A stretch of 64,000 bases of DNA from Ramlibacter algicola. Its GTDB lineage: Bacteria > Pseudomonadota > Gammaproteobacteria > Burkholderiales > Burkholderiaceae_C. Positions 55,438 through 64,000 of this stretch are shown piece after piece. How positions within the stretch are numbered: position 1 is the first letter of the stretch; each line of letters opens with the position of its first letter. The stretch covers positions 3,782,001-3,846,000 of the forward strand of contig NZ_JAEDAO010000001.1 of the NCBI RefSeq assembly GCF_016641735.1. The letters run 5' to 3'. The notes under the pieces are model-generated. The model was not told where the DNA came from, did not search any database, and worked only from the letters and a program-made list of their open reading frames with translations. Position numbers and translations under genes: made by a program.

Positions 55438-57591
55438 TCAGCGGATCGCGCCGCGCTCGGCCACCATCTTGGGCGTGATGAAGACCAGCAGTTCCTGCTT
55501 GTTCGACGTGCGCTGGCGGTTCTTGAACAGGTTGCCCACCACCGGCACGTCGCCCAGCAACGGCACCTTCGCCTCGGTCTCGGATTCGGTCAGCTCGAAG
55601 ATGCCGCCGATGACGACCGTGCCGCCGTTCTCGACCAGCACGTTGGTGCGGATGTGCTTGGTGTTGATCGCGATGCCGGCCGCCGTGGTCTCGCCGCGGC
55701 TGTCCTTGCTGATGTCCAGGTCCAGCATGATGTTGCCTTCCGGCGTGATCTGCGGCGTGACTTCCAGCTTCAGCGTCGCGCGGCGGAACGCCACCGACGT
55801 CGCACCGCTGGACGTGGCCTGCTGGTACGGGAATTCCGTGCCCTGCTCGATCAGCGCCTTGGTCTTGTCGGCGGTCACCACGCGCGGGCTGGACACCAGG
55901 CGGCCCTTGCCGTCGGCCTCCAGCGCGGAGAGCTCGAGGCTCAGGAAGCGATCCGCGGCGGCGTTGAACAGCGCGATGGCGAAGTTCGCGGCCGGGAAGC
56001 CGCCGGCTCCGGACGACGGCAGGTTCACGAAGCTCGTGTTGACGGAGTTGAACGTCTCCTTCGTCCGCTCGAGCGCCCCGACTTGTGCGTTCACCGCGTC
56101 ATAGGACCCGCTGATGGACGCGCGCTGGTTGTTGAAGCTGCCGTAGCCAGGCGTCGCGCCGGCAGGGCTGGTGCCGCGCAGGTCCACCGCACCCAGGCGG
56201 GCGCCGATCGACTTGCCGAACGTGTCGGACGCTTCGACGATGCGTGCCTCGATCATGACCTGGCGGACCGGGATGTCGACTTTCGCGATCAGGTCCTGCA
56301 CCTGCTCCAGGCGGCTGGCGATGTCGGTGATGAACAGCTGGTTGGTGCGCGACTCGAAGATCACGCTGCCCCGCGAGGACAGGATACGCGTCGCGCCGGC
56401 GGCGCCCGTGCCGAGCAGGCCCCGGGCGACGTCTTCCGCCTTCGCGTAGTTCAGCTTGAAGTCCTGGGTGCGCACCGGTTCCAGCGTCTGGATCTGCGCG
56501 CGCGACTCGAGCTCGAGCTTCTCCTTGGCGGCGATCTCGTCCTTGGGCGCGATCCACAGCACGTTGCCGGCCTTGCGCATGCCCAGGCCCTTGGCCTGCA
56601 GGATGATGTCCAGCGCCTGGTCCCAGGGCACGTCCTTCAGTCGCAGCGTGACGGCGCCCGTGACGGAGTCCGAGGTCACGATGTTGAAGTTGGTGAAGTC
56701 GGCGATCACCTGCAGCAGCGAGCGCACTTCGATGTTCTGGAAGTTCAGCGACAGCTTCTCGCCCGTGTAGCCCGGGCCCTGCGACAGCTTGTTCGGGTCC
56801 ACCTTCAGCTGGCGCACTTCGACGACGAACTGGTTGTCGCTCTGGTACGCGCTGTGCTCCCACTGCCCGCGCGGCTCGATGACCACGCGCACGCGGTCGC
56901 CTTGCTGGAAGGTGGTGACGTTCTGGATCGGCGTGCCGAAGTCGGCGACGTCAAGCCGGCGGCGCAGCCCTTCGGGCAGCGTCGACTTCAGGAAGTCGAC
57001 CACCAGGGTCTGGCCCTGCTGGCGGATGTCGACGCCCACCTGGTTGCTGGGCAGCTCGACGAGCACGCGGCCGGAGCTGTCGGGCCCGCGGCGGAAGTCC
57101 AGGTCCTTGATCGGCTGCGACTCGCGGTTGCGGCTCTCGGCGAAGGTGGCCGTGCCGCTGGTCGCGGCCGGTGCGGGCGACGCGGCGCCCGCGCCATCGA
57201 GCGAGACGAGCAGCGAATTGCCCTGCAGCTGCGCCTTGTAGCCCGTGGGCGACTTCAGGTTCAGCACCAGGCGCGTGCGGTCACCGGCGGTGACGACGTT
57301 CACCGAGCGCAGGTTGCCCGTGTTCATTTCGACCGACGAGCGGCCCAGGCCGTTGCTGGCCCCCGGCACGTCCAGCGCGATGCGCGCCGGCGACTGCACG
57401 ACGAAGCCCGCGGGCACGGCGGCCAGCGGCTGCGCAAAGTCGATGCGCACGACCTCGGCGCCTCCCTGCACGGAGCTCGTGATCGACTGCACCACGTTCT
57501 GCGCGTGCGCGGGCACCGCCAGTGCCAGCGCGAACAGCCACCCGCACCACGCGAGCGCGCGCCCCCAGGCCATATGGTTCTCTTTCTTCAT
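55438..57591 (-). CDS. pilQ: Type IV pilus secretin PilQ
   Basis: A 717-residue outer-membrane secretin through which type IV pili extend. A signal peptide (about 1-30, cleavage after AHA) is followed by AMIN domains (about 30-250), a short N0/STN domain, an N1 domain and the C-terminal secretin barrel with the VPLLGDVPVVGNLFK motif. ATG 57589-57591 follows AGAGAGGGCGAA and overlaps the pilP stop; an internal ATG six codons on is less likely. Confidence 0.97.
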   Translation of the reverse strand: MKKENHMAWGRALAWCGWLFALALAVPAHAQNVVQSITSSVQGGAEVVRIDFAQPLAAVPAGFVVQSPARIALDVPGASNGLGRSSVEMNTGNLRSVNVVTAGDRTRLVLNLKSPTGYKAQLQGNSLLVSLDGAGAASPAPAATSGTATFAESRNRESQPIKDLDFRRGPDSSGRVLVELPSNQVGVDIRQQGQTLVVDFLKSTLPEGLRRRLDVADFGTPIQNVTTFQQGDRVRVVIEPRGQWEHSAYQSDNQFVVEVRQLKVDPNKLSQGPGYTGEKLSLNFQNIEVRSLLQVIADFTNFNIVTSDSVTGAVTLRLKDVPWDQALDIILQAKGLGMRKAGNVLWIAPKDEIAAKEKLELESRAQIQTLEPVRTQDFKLNYAKAEDVARGLLGTGAAGATRILSSRGSVIFESRTNQLFITDIASRLEQVQDLIAKVDIPVRQVMIEARIVEASDTFGKSIGARLGAVDLRGTSPAGATPGYGSFNNQRASISGSYDAVNAQVGALERTKETFNSVNTSFVNLPSSGAGGFPAANFAIALFNAAADRFLSLELSALEADGKGRLVSSPRVVTADKTKALIEQGTEFPYQQATSSGATSVAFRRATLKLEVTPQITPEGNIMLDLDISKDSRGETTAAGIAINTKHIRTNVLVENGGTVVIGGIFELTESETEAKVPLLGDVPVVGNLFKNRQRTSNKQELLVFITPKMVAERGAIR

Positions 57592-58130
57592 TTCGCCCTC
57601 TCTTGCAATTGGAGCGTCGCAGTGCGCTCGATCCACTCGCCCGCAGCGTCCTGCACGATTTCGCGCAGGCTCACCTCGCTCTCGCCGATCTTGACGATGC
57701 GGCCGTAGTTCTGGCCGAGGTAGTTGCCGGGACGGACCTGGTAGAGCAGCTTGTCGACCCGGACCAGCGCGACCGGCTGGCCCTGCTTGACGAGGCTGCC
57801 CACCATCACCATGGCGTCGAGCGGATAGCCCTCGAGGGGCTCCTTGCGGCGCGACAGTTCGGGCGCCAGCAGGGCGGCGCTCGAGGTCGACTGCGTCGTC
57901 TCCCGCTTGAGGGCCTGCGTCAGCTTCTGGCTGCTGAAGGGATCCACCGCCGCTTCCTGGGTGTAGGCCTGCGGCGTGAACTTCTTGGGTTCGGGGATCG
58001 GCTGGATCTTCGGCTTCGTCTGGGCCCGCTGCTGCGTCATCCAGGCCTGGATCTCCTCGACGTTGGAGGATCCGCAGCCGGCCAGGGCGGCGACGGCGAG
58101 CACGGCGGGAACGAGGCGAACGGCGGTCAT
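57588..58130 (-). CDS. pilP: Type IV pilus lipoprotein PilP
   Basis: A 180-residue inner-membrane lipoprotein: signal peptide with lipobox LAGC (cysteine 19), a Pro/Lys-rich linker, then the beta-sandwich domain (PLEGYPLDAMVMVGSL) that contacts PilQ. It overlaps pilO upstream and pilQ downstream by 4 bases each. Confidence 0.95.
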   Translation of the reverse strand: MTAVRLVPAVLAVAALAGCGSSNVEEIQAWMTQQRAQTKPKIQPIPEPKKFTPQAYTQEAAVDPFSSQKLTQALKRETTQSTSSAALLAPELSRRKEPLEGYPLDAMVMVGSLVKQGQPVALVRVDKLLYQVRPGNYLGQNYGRIVKIGESEVSLREIVQDAAGEWIERTATLQLQERAK

Positions 58131-58801
58131 TTCTTGGCTCCGGGCGCGGCCTTGCGCTGCTTCGCCACCTCGTCGGAGTCGAGGTAGCGGAACGTCTTCG
58201 CGGTCGCCTCCATCAGCAGCGAGCCGTTGGCGTCCTTCGGCGGCGAGATCGCGATGTTGTTCAGCGTCACGATGCGCGACAGGTTGGCCACGTCGGAAGC
58301 GAACGCCCCGACGTCGTGGTAGCGGCCGGTCACCTTCAGCGCGATCGGCAGTTCCGCGTAGTACTCCTTGACGTTCACCTGCCCCGGGCGGAACAGTTCG
58401 AACGTGAGGCTGCGGCCGAGGCCGGCCTGGTTGATGTCCGACAGCAGGGCGTCCATCTCGGCCTTGCTAGGCAACTGCTTCTCGAGCTGGGTCACGTACT
58501 GCTGCACCTGTTCGCGCTGCTTCTTCAGCGCGTCGAGGTTGATGGCCTGCCCGAGCTTGGCCGTGTAGTCGGTCTTGAGCGTCTTCTCCTTGGCCCGGGC
58601 CTGCTCGAGCTCGACGTCGGAGTTCTGCAGCCACACGAACCAGAGCAGCACCAGGATCGCGGCCATCAGCGCGAGGCAGGCGAGCAGGCGCGGCAGCAGC
58701 GGCCACGTCGCGGGGTCGTTGGGGTTCAGGCCGCGGAACTGGGCCTGCACCTTCTGCTGCAGGGCAGCGAAGTCGAGGGAGGGGGCGGAAAGCGAAGCCA
58801 T
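58127..58801 (-). CDS. pilO: Type IV pilus alignment protein PilO
   Basis: A 224-residue protein with one membrane helix (about 36-58), a coiled coil (about 62-105) and a ferredoxin-like periplasmic domain (SLTFELFRPG onward). It pairs with PilN to align the inner-membrane complex. ATG 58799-58801, one base after pilN. Confidence 0.94.
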   Translation of the reverse strand: MASLSAPSLDFAALQQKVQAQFRGLNPNDPATWPLLPRLLACLALMAAILVLLWFVWLQNSDVELEQARAKEKTLKTDYTAKLGQAINLDALKKQREQVQQYVTQLEKQLPSKAEMDALLSDINQAGLGRSLTFELFRPGQVNVKEYYAELPIALKVTGRYHDVGAFASDVANLSRIVTLNNIAISPPKDANGSLLMEATAKTFRYLDSDEVAKQRKAAPGAKK

Positions 58802-58802
58802 G

Positions 58803-59468
58803 TCAGACCTTCTTGGCGGACGCGACGGCCGCGGACGCGGGAGCCGCGGCGGCCGTGGAGGCGGAAGACGCCGCGGATGCCGCAGCGGCGGCCGCCTTGG
58901 CGACCTCGCTGGCACGCAGCAGGCGCACGCGCATGGTGAAGTTCGAGACGCGGCGCGTCTCGCGCGGCGCCAGCGTGACGTTGCCGGCGACGATCTCGAC
59001 GAGGTCGGGCTTGGTCAGCCACGGGCTGCCGGTCGCGAGGTTGCGCAGCAGTTCGGACACGCGCTCGTTGGACTGCGCGCTGCCGGTGAGCGTCACCACC
59101 TGGTTTTCCTGCTTCAGCGTCGTGATGTACACGCCGTCGGGCAGCTGGCGCACCAGCTCGTTGAGCAGGTGCACCGGCAGGTTCCGGTCGGCCTGCAGGT
59201 CTTCCACCGCCTGCTGGCGGGCGCGCAGCGCGGCGATCTCCTGCTGCAGGGTGGAGATCTCCTTGATCTGCCCTTCCAGCTTGGTGATTTCCGTCTGCAG
59301 CAGCTGGTTCTTGCTCTGCTGGCTGGAGATCTGCGCCTGGAACCAGATGTACGCGCCGCCGGCGATCAGGCCGCCGGCGACGGCAGCGACGCCCAGCGAG
59401 GCGAAGAACGCCTCGCGCTTGCGCTTGCGCGCGGCCTCGCGGTGGGGGAGGAGGTTGATCAGGATCAC
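58803..59468 (-). CDS. pilN: Type IV pilus assembly protein PilN
   Basis: A 221-residue protein whose N terminus INLLPHREAARKRK binds PilM; then a membrane helix (about 24-43), a coiled coil and the periplasmic domain. The C terminus carries an unusually long Ala/Ser-rich tail of about 35 residues (from KAAAAAASAASS). GTG start 59466-59468 overlaps the pilM stop, which fixes it over longer in-frame options. Confidence 0.94.
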   Translation of the reverse strand: MILINLLPHREAARKRKREAFFASLGVAAVAGGLIAGGAYIWFQAQISSQQSKNQLLQTEITKLEGQIKEISTLQQEIAALRARQQAVEDLQADRNLPVHLLNELVRQLPDGVYITTLKQENQVVTLTGSAQSNERVSELLRNLATGSPWLTKPDLVEIVAGNVTLAPRETRRVSNFTMRVRLLRASEVAKAAAAAASAASSASTAAAAPASAAVASAKKV

Positions 59469-60544
59469 TGCAGGAACCTCCGCATGGCCAGGCCGCACGA
59501 GGTGAGATACGAAGGCGCTTCGCGGCGCATGCGCTTCTCGCGCACCGAGTCGCCGATCACCATGCCGTCGAACGGATTGGCGAGCGAGCACGGGAACGAG
59601 GTCTGCGCGGTGACGGCCTCGTTCAGGCCCGGCAGCGCCGCGGACCCACCGGCCAGCATGATCTGGTCGACGCGGTTGTGCGGCGTGCTGGTGAAGAAGA
59701 ACTGCAGCGCGCGGGCGACTTCCTGCGCCATGCTGTCCACGAAGGGGCGCAGCACGGTGGCCTCGTAGTCGTCCGGCAGTTCGCCGCTGCGCTTCTTGCC
59801 CTCCGCCTCTTCGGGCGAAAAGCCGTACTGGCGCACGATCAGCTGGGTGAGCTGGGCGCCGCCGAAGGCCTGGTCGCGGTCGTACAGGACTTCGTCGTTG
59901 CGGATCACCTGCATGCTGGTGGTGAACGCGCCGACCTCGAACAGGGCGACCATGCTGTCCACGCCGCCGCTGGGCAGGCCCTGGATCAGGCGGCCTGCGG
60001 CCAGGCGGGAGGCGTACGACTCGATGTCGATGACGACGGGCTTCAGGCCCGCGGCTTCGGCCAGGCCCTGCCGGTCCTGCACCTTTTCCTTGCGTGACGC
60101 GGCGATCAGCACCTCGACGTCACCGGCCGACGTGGGGCTGGGGCCGACCACGCAGAAGTCCAGGCTCACCTCGTCCAGCGAGAACGGGATGTACTGGTTG
60201 GCTTCGGTCTCGACCTGGACCTCCAGCTCGGACTCGGTCATGCCGCCCGGCAGGATGATCTTCTTGGTGATGACCGCCGACGGCGGCAGGGCCATGGCGA
60301 CGTTGCGCGTCTTGGTGCCGCTTTTCTTGACCAGCCGGCGGATGGCCTCGGCCACCTCGTCGAATTTCTCGACGTTGCCGTCGGTGATCCAGCCGCGCTC
60401 GAGTTGTTCGATCGCGCAACGCTCGACCACGTAGTTGCCCGAGCCGTCACGGCCGAGCTCCACCAGCTTGACGCTCGATGAGCTGATGTCCATCCCCAGC
60501 AGGGGCGCCGGTTGCCGGCTCAACAGGGATCCCAGAGAGATCAA
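59465..60544 (-). CDS. pilM: Type IV pilus inner-membrane platform ATPase-like protein PilM
   Basis: A 359-residue actin-like (FtsA/MreB-fold) cytoplasmic protein that binds ATP and the N terminus of PilN. Phosphate-loop blocks LLGMDISSSSVKLVE at the start and MLAGGSAALPGL near 310 are clear. TTG start at 60542-60544 with AGGAG 7 bases upstream. First gene of pilMNOPQ. Confidence 0.96.
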   Translation of the reverse strand: MISLGSLLSRQPAPLLGMDISSSSVKLVELGRDGSGNYVVERCAIEQLERGWITDGNVEKFDEVAEAIRRLVKKSGTKTRNVAMALPPSAVITKKIILPGGMTESELEVQVETEANQYIPFSLDEVSLDFCVVGPSPTSAGDVEVLIAASRKEKVQDRQGLAEAAGLKPVVIDIESYASRLAAGRLIQGLPSGGVDSMVALFEVGAFTTSMQVIRNDEVLYDRDQAFGGAQLTQLIVRQYGFSPEEAEGKKRSGELPDDYEATVLRPFVDSMAQEVARALQFFFTSTPHNRVDQIMLAGGSAALPGLNEAVTAQTSFPCSLANPFDGMVIGDSVREKRMRREAPSYLTSCGLAMRRFLQ

Positions 60545-60601
60545 CTTGCGTCTCCTGCCCGAAGGTGTTTCAGGCCGTCACAAACTTAAGATTCCACTTC
60601 A

Positions 60602-60630
60602 ATGCTAGCCGTAACATCCTTGTCGCCCAA
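60602..60630 (-). promoter_or_regulatory. Candidate promoter of pilMNOPQ
   Basis: Minus-strand TTGGGC (60630-60625), a 17-base spacer and TAGCAT (60607-60602) precede pilM by about 58 bases. Both boxes are partial matches. The 273-base gap between pilM and the penicillin-binding protein gene (60545-60817) otherwise shows only an A/T-rich patch near 60632-60637 and GC-rich sequence. Confidence 0.35.
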
Positions 60631-60783
60631 GGTTTTTTCGGCTTTCAAGGATGAGGAGCGTTGCCAAAAACCGACGAGCTTGAGCGGTGCTGCGCAGCCC
60701 GGTGCGGGGGTCCCCACGCCGCCGTGCAGCTTCGCCGGTGGCCCGCCCCCCTGACCCAGCCAGTGGCTGCTGGGTTCGATTTT

Positions 60784-60789
60784 TATAAT
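60784..60789 (+). promoter_or_regulatory. Consensus -10 box (TATAAT) of the mrcA promoter
   Basis: A perfect TATAAT at 60784-60789, 28 bases before the mrcA ATG, would place the transcript start near 60796. The -35 position (60761-60766, CAGTGG) is a poor match. Six-base T/A consensus boxes are rare in this GC-rich sequence, which strengthens the call. Confidence 0.5.
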
Positions 60790-60817
60790 CCGCCCGAGCC
60801 TTCCGCTCCAACCATTG

Positions 60818-63343
60818 ATGCCGTCCGACTCCTCCGAAGCCTCCCAACCGTCGCGCCAGCGCAAATCCAAGGGGGGCAGCACCTGGCGGCAGAGCCTCCT
60901 GCGCCTCGTCCTGTGGTCCGCCGGGGCCGTCCTCGCCGGTGCCGTCTCCGTCTTCATCCTGGCGGCGGTCGCGCTCGCGGTCGCGTACCCGAACCTGCCG
61001 GACATCTCCGAGCTGTCGGACTACCGGCCCAAGCTGCCGCTGCGCGTCTATTCAGCGGACGGCGTCATGCTGGGCGAGTTCGGCGAGGAGCGCCGCAACC
61101 TCACCCCGATCGGGCAGATCCCGGCGGTGATGAAGAACGCCGTCCTCGCGATCGAGGACGCACGCTTCTATTCGCACAGCGGCGTCGACTACCGCGGCCT
61201 GCTGCGGGCGGCGATCGCCAACATGGGACGGGTCAAGAGCCAGGGCGCCTCGACCATCACCATGCAGGTGGCGCGCAACGTCTACCTCAGCTCCGAGAAG
61301 ACGATCACGCGCAAGCTGTACGAGGTGCTCCTGACCTTCAAGCTGGAGCACCTGCTCACCAAGGACCAGATCCTCGAGATCTACATGAACCAGATCTACC
61401 TGGGGAACCGGTCCTATGGCTTCGCCGCCGCGTGCGAAACCTATTTCGGCAAGCCGCTGAAGGACATCACGGTGGCCGAAGCGGCGATGCTGGCCGGCCT
61501 GCCGAAGTCGCCGTCGGGCAACAACCCGATCGCCAACCCCACCCGCGCGCGCTCGCGCCAGCTGTACATCATTGAGCGGATGGAGGAGAACGGCTTCATC
61601 ACGCAACAGCAGGCCGAAGCCGCCAAGAAGCAGGAACTGAAGATCCGCCAGGCCAGCGACTACGTCGGCACGCACGCCGAGTACGTGGCCGAGACCGCGC
61701 GCCAGCTGGTCTTCGCGCAGTACGGCGAGGACGCCTACACGCGGGGCCTGAACGTCTACACCACCGTGAATGCCGCGCGCCAGGAAGCTGCCTACAAGGC
61801 CCTGCGCAAGGGCATCATGGATTACGAGAAGCGCCAGATCTACCGCGGCCCCGAGGAGTTCATCGAGCTGCCCACGGACCGCAAGGACCTGGAGGACGCG
61901 ATCGACGATGCCCTGGGCGACCATCCGGACAACGGCGACGTGATGGCGGCCGTGGTGCTGGAAGCCGGCCCGAAGAAGATCGTCGCGGTGCGGCAGAACG
62001 CCGAGCGTTTCGAGATCGTCGGCGAGGGCCTGCGGGCCGCGCAATCGGGCCTGTCCGCGAAGGCGCCGCCCAAGATCCGCATCCGCCCCGGCGCGGTGAT
62101 CCGCGTGATGCACAACACCGCCAAGAACGCGTGGGAGATCACGCAACTGCCCGAGGTCGAGGGCGCGTTCGTGGCGCTGGACCCCCGCAACGGCGCCATC
62201 CAGGCGATGGTGGGCGGCTTCGACTTCCGCAAGAACAAGTTCAACCACGTCACGCAGGCGTGGCGCCAGCCGGGGTCGGGCTTCAAGCCCTTCATCTACT
62301 CGGCGGCGCTGGAGAAGGGTTTCACGCCCACGACCATCGTCAACGACGCGCCGCTGTTCTTCGATTCGGGCGTCACCGGCGGGCAGCCCTGGGAGCCGAA
62401 GAACTACGACGGCAAGTTCGAAGGCCCGATGCCCCTGCACCAGGCGCTGGCCAAGTCCAAGAACATGGTGTCCATCCGCGTGTTGCAGGCCGTCGGCACG
62501 CAGAACGCGCAGGACTGGGTCACGCGCTTCGGCTTCGAAGCGGAGAAGCACCCGCCCTACCTGACGATGGCGCTGGGCGCCGGGTCGGTCACGCCGATGC
62601 AGATGGCCGCGGGCTACTCCGTGTTCGCCAACGGCGGCTACCGCGTCAACCCCTGGCTGGTCAGCCGGGTCACCGACTTCAAGGGCCGGGTGCTGGTGGA
62701 GACCCAGCCGCCGCTGCCCACCGAAGCCATGCGGGCGATCGACGCCCGCAACGCGTTCATCATGGATCGCCTGCTGGCCGAGATCACGCGCTCGGGCACG
62801 GCGGCCAAGGTCTACTCGACGCTCAAACGGCCCGACCTGTACGGCAAGACCGGCACCACCAACGATTCGGTGGACACCTGGTTCAACGGCTTCCATCCGC
62901 ACCTGGTCGCCGTGGTCTGGATGGGGTTCGACAACCCCAAGAACCTCGGCGATCGCGAAACCGGCGGCAGCATGAGCCTGCCGGTGTGGATCGACTTCAT
63001 GCAGTCGGCCATCAAGCAGCTGCCCGAAGTGACCCCGGCCGCGCCCGCGGGCGTGGTCAACGTCAACGGCGAGTGGTACTTCGAGGAATATGCGCCGGGC
63101 AACGGCGTCAGCAGTTTGGGCGTTCCGCTCACGCCGACCGAACCGCTGCCGGCGGCCTCGTCGCCGGGACCGGCCGCGGCCGCACCGGTGACGATCCCGC
63201 CGTCGCTGGCGTCGACACGCGGCACCGGCAACGGCACGCCGATCAATCCCTACGACAAGTCGACGCTGAACGCGGACGGGCAGCCGCCGGTGCGCTCGCC
63301 CGAGGAGCAGCGCCGCAGCATCCTGGACCTGTTCAGGAACTGA
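60818..63343 (+). CDS. mrcA: Penicillin-binding protein 1A (bifunctional class A)
   Basis: An 841-residue peptidoglycan synthase. One membrane helix lies at about 30-57. The glycosyltransferase domain has catalytic E113 in [12 protein letters not shown]. The transpeptidase domain has S487 in the SGFK tetrad (PGSGFKPF), SKN in AKSKNMVS and KTG in [10 protein letters not shown] Pro/Ala-rich tail follows. I start at ATG 60818; TTG one codon earlier is in frame. Divergent from pilM, the usual arrangement in proteobacteria. The stop overlaps that of convergent cyaY by 11 bases. Confidence 0.97.
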   Translation: MPSDSSEASQPSRQRKSKGGSTWRQSLLRLVLWSAGAVLAGAVSVFILAAVALAVAYPNLPDISELSDYRPKLPLRVYSADGVMLGEFGEERRNLTPIGQIPAVMKNAVLAIEDARFYSHSGVDYRGLLRAAIANMGRVKSQGASTITMQVARNVYLSSEKTITRKLYEVLLTFKLEHLLTKDQILEIYMNQIYLGNRSYGFAAACETYFGKPLKDITVAEAAMLAGLPKSPSGNNPIANPTRARSRQLYIIERMEENGFITQQQAEAAKKQELKIRQASDYVGTHAEYVAETARQLVFAQYGEDAYTRGLNVYTTVNAARQEAAYKALRKGIMDYEKRQIYRGPEEFIELPTDRKDLEDAIDDALGDHPDNGDVMAAVVLEAGPKKIVAVRQNAERFEIVGEGLRAAQSGLSAKAPPKIRIRPGAVIRVMHNTAKNAWEITQLPEVEGAFVALDPRNGAIQAMVGGFDFRKNKFNHVTQAWRQPGSGFKPFIYSAALEKGFTPTTIVNDAPLFFDSGVTGGQPWEPKNYDGKFEGPMPLHQALAKSKNMVSIRVLQAVGTQNAQDWVTRFGFEAEKHPPYLTMALGAGSVTPMQMAAGYSVFANGGYRVNPWLVSRVTDFKGRVLVETQPPLPTEAMRAIDARNAFIMDRLLAEITRSGTAAKVYSTLKRPDLYGKTGTTNDSVDTWFNGFHPHLVAVVWMGFDNPKNLGDRETGGSMSLPVWIDFMQSAIKQLPEVTPAAPAGVVNVNGEWYFEEYAPGNGVSSLGVPLTPTEPLPAASSPGPAAAAPVTIPPSLASTRGTGNGTPINPYDKSTLNADGQPPVRSPEEQRRSILDLFRN

Positions 63344-63662
63344 AGGCCAGCGGCACGCCCGCCTGCTGCGAGGCGTGCCGGCTCAGGCCGGCGAAGAACT
63401 CGCCCTGCCCCTTGGTGTCCATCCACTGGCTGCCGTCGAAGCGGTAGTGGAAGCCGCCCGCCTTGGCAGCCAGCCAGACCTCCTGCAGCGGCTTCTGCAG
63501 GTTGACGATGATCTGCGTGCCGTTGGCGAAGGTCAGCGTCACCATGCCGCCCACGCGCTGGCTGTCGATGTCCGCATCGGTGTCGTCGTTGATGCGATCG
63601 CAACTCGCCTCCACCGCGCGCAGCAGCGCTTCGGCGCGGTCCATGTATTCGAGCTCGGTCAT
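63333..63662 (-). CDS. cyaY: Iron donor protein CyaY (bacterial frataxin)
   Basis: A 109-residue frataxin-fold protein that binds iron and modulates iron-sulfur cluster assembly by IscS. An acidic first helix ([18 protein letters not shown]) is followed by the beta sheet with [17 protein letters not shown] and the conserved [15 protein letters not shown] strand. ATG 63660-63662 fits the family; the open frame upstream is not protein-like. Divergent from lptM. Confidence 0.95.
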   Translation of the reverse strand: MTELEYMDRAEALLRAVEASCDRINDDTDADIDSQRVGGMVTLTFANGTQIIVNLQKPLQEVWLAAKAGGFHYRFDGSQWMDTKGQGEFFAGLSRHASQQAGVPLAFSS

Positions 63663-63803
63663 GACAATCGGGGTGTAGTCCTTCGGCGGTGCGCACTTCG
63701 CTTCTCGACGGCGCGCGGCATGCGCCGTCACGATCACGATGCACGCTCCTTGAAGCGGGCAACTCTGGTCCTTGCTCGACCTCCCGAAACGTACAATTCC
63801 GCG

Positions 63804-64000
63804 ATGGTCGACGCAAGGATTCTATGCAGCGTGCGGCGCGCCCTCGGGGCCGCCGCGCTGATCGCCATGCTGGCGGCATGCGGGCAACGCGGGCCGCTGT
63901 ACCTGCCGACCGAAGCGGCCGCCGCCGACCGCGCGACGCTCCCCCAGGTGCTGCTCCCCACCACGCGGACCCAGCCCGCGCCGCCGCTGGACGGCCAGGT
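63804..64000 (+). CDS. lptM: LptM-like lipoprotein (YifL family), cut by window edge
   Basis: N-terminal 65 residues of a small lipoprotein. A hydrophobic signal with lipobox LAAC and the family motif [10 protein letters not shown] right after the lipidated cysteine identify LptM, which assists maturation of the LPS translocon LptD. ATG 63804 is only 6 bases after TACAAT (63792-63797), which would make the mRNA nearly leaderless; an in-frame GTG at 63831 gives a shorter, typical signal peptide and may be the true start. lysA usually follows. Confidence 0.85.
   Translation, partial: MVDARILCSVRRALGAAALIAMLAACGQRGPLYLPTEAAAADRATLPQVLLPTTRTQPAPPLDGQ

Noticed and set aside
52798..57708. Open frame of about 1,636 codons on the plus strand opposite dgt, aroB, aroK and pilQ
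   Set aside because: Antisense shadow spanning four well-supported genes; composition is His/Arg/Ala/Asp-rich without motifs.

Overview
The window is a dense, GC-rich (about two-thirds G+C by eye) bacterial chromosome segment with no gene-free stretch longer than about 275 bases. Gene content and order (pilMNOPQ-aroKB-dgt-gltBD, mlaFEDACB-ibaG-murA-his-tat, petABC-sspAB, secA beside an M23 peptidase, cyaY beside lptM) are those of Betaproteobacteria, order Burkholderiales. The protein sequences look most like Comamonadaceae of the Ramlibacter/Variovorax type; the genus is my inference, not something the sequence proves.

Layout. 1-8,009: start of a zinc alcohol dehydrogenase, lolC-lolD lipoprotein exporter, a conserved hypothetical coupled to recJ, two small hypotheticals, an ornithine-cyclodeaminase-family reductase, dcd and a secreted ClpP-fold protein. 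8,022-14,024: guanine deaminase with a BMP-type solute-binding protein whose leader can fold as a pseudoknot, coaX with a coiled-coil gene, and a divergent pair made of a LuxR-type regulator and an unusual response regulator. 14,071-18,307: secA, M23 peptidase, a small DUF721-like gene. 18,333-22,625: tRNA-Thr, sspB, sspA and the cytochrome bc1 operon petABC. 22,766-26,213: mscL, pdxA, a Nif3-family gene and a DegS-like protease.

26,217-42,526 is one long minus-strand run of mostly overlapping genes: mlaFEDACB (phospholipid transport), an ABC-2 exporter, ibaG, murA, the complete hisGDCBHAFIE set, a small membrane protein, a HIT protein and tatABC. Many junctions are 4-base ATGA/GTGA overlaps, so translation is probably coupled across it. 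gltBD (42,660-48,878) follows upstream.

The main accessory region is 48,954-52,600: a REP-associated tyrosine transposase framed by perfect 17-base inverted repeats, a 57-residue membrane protein, a methyltransferase, a DUF1415 protein and an MFS transporter, sitting between gltB and dgt-aroB-aroK. The window ends with the type IV pilus genes pilMNOPQ, the divergent penicillin-binding protein 1A gene, cyaY and the start of lptM.

Most of the window is housekeeping. The candidates for something not yet described are the predicted pseudoknot upstream of the purine-linked binding protein, the LuxR/response-regulator pair, the transposase with its terminal repeats, the large hairpin abutting secA, and two intergenic repeat elements around sspAB and tRNA-Thr.
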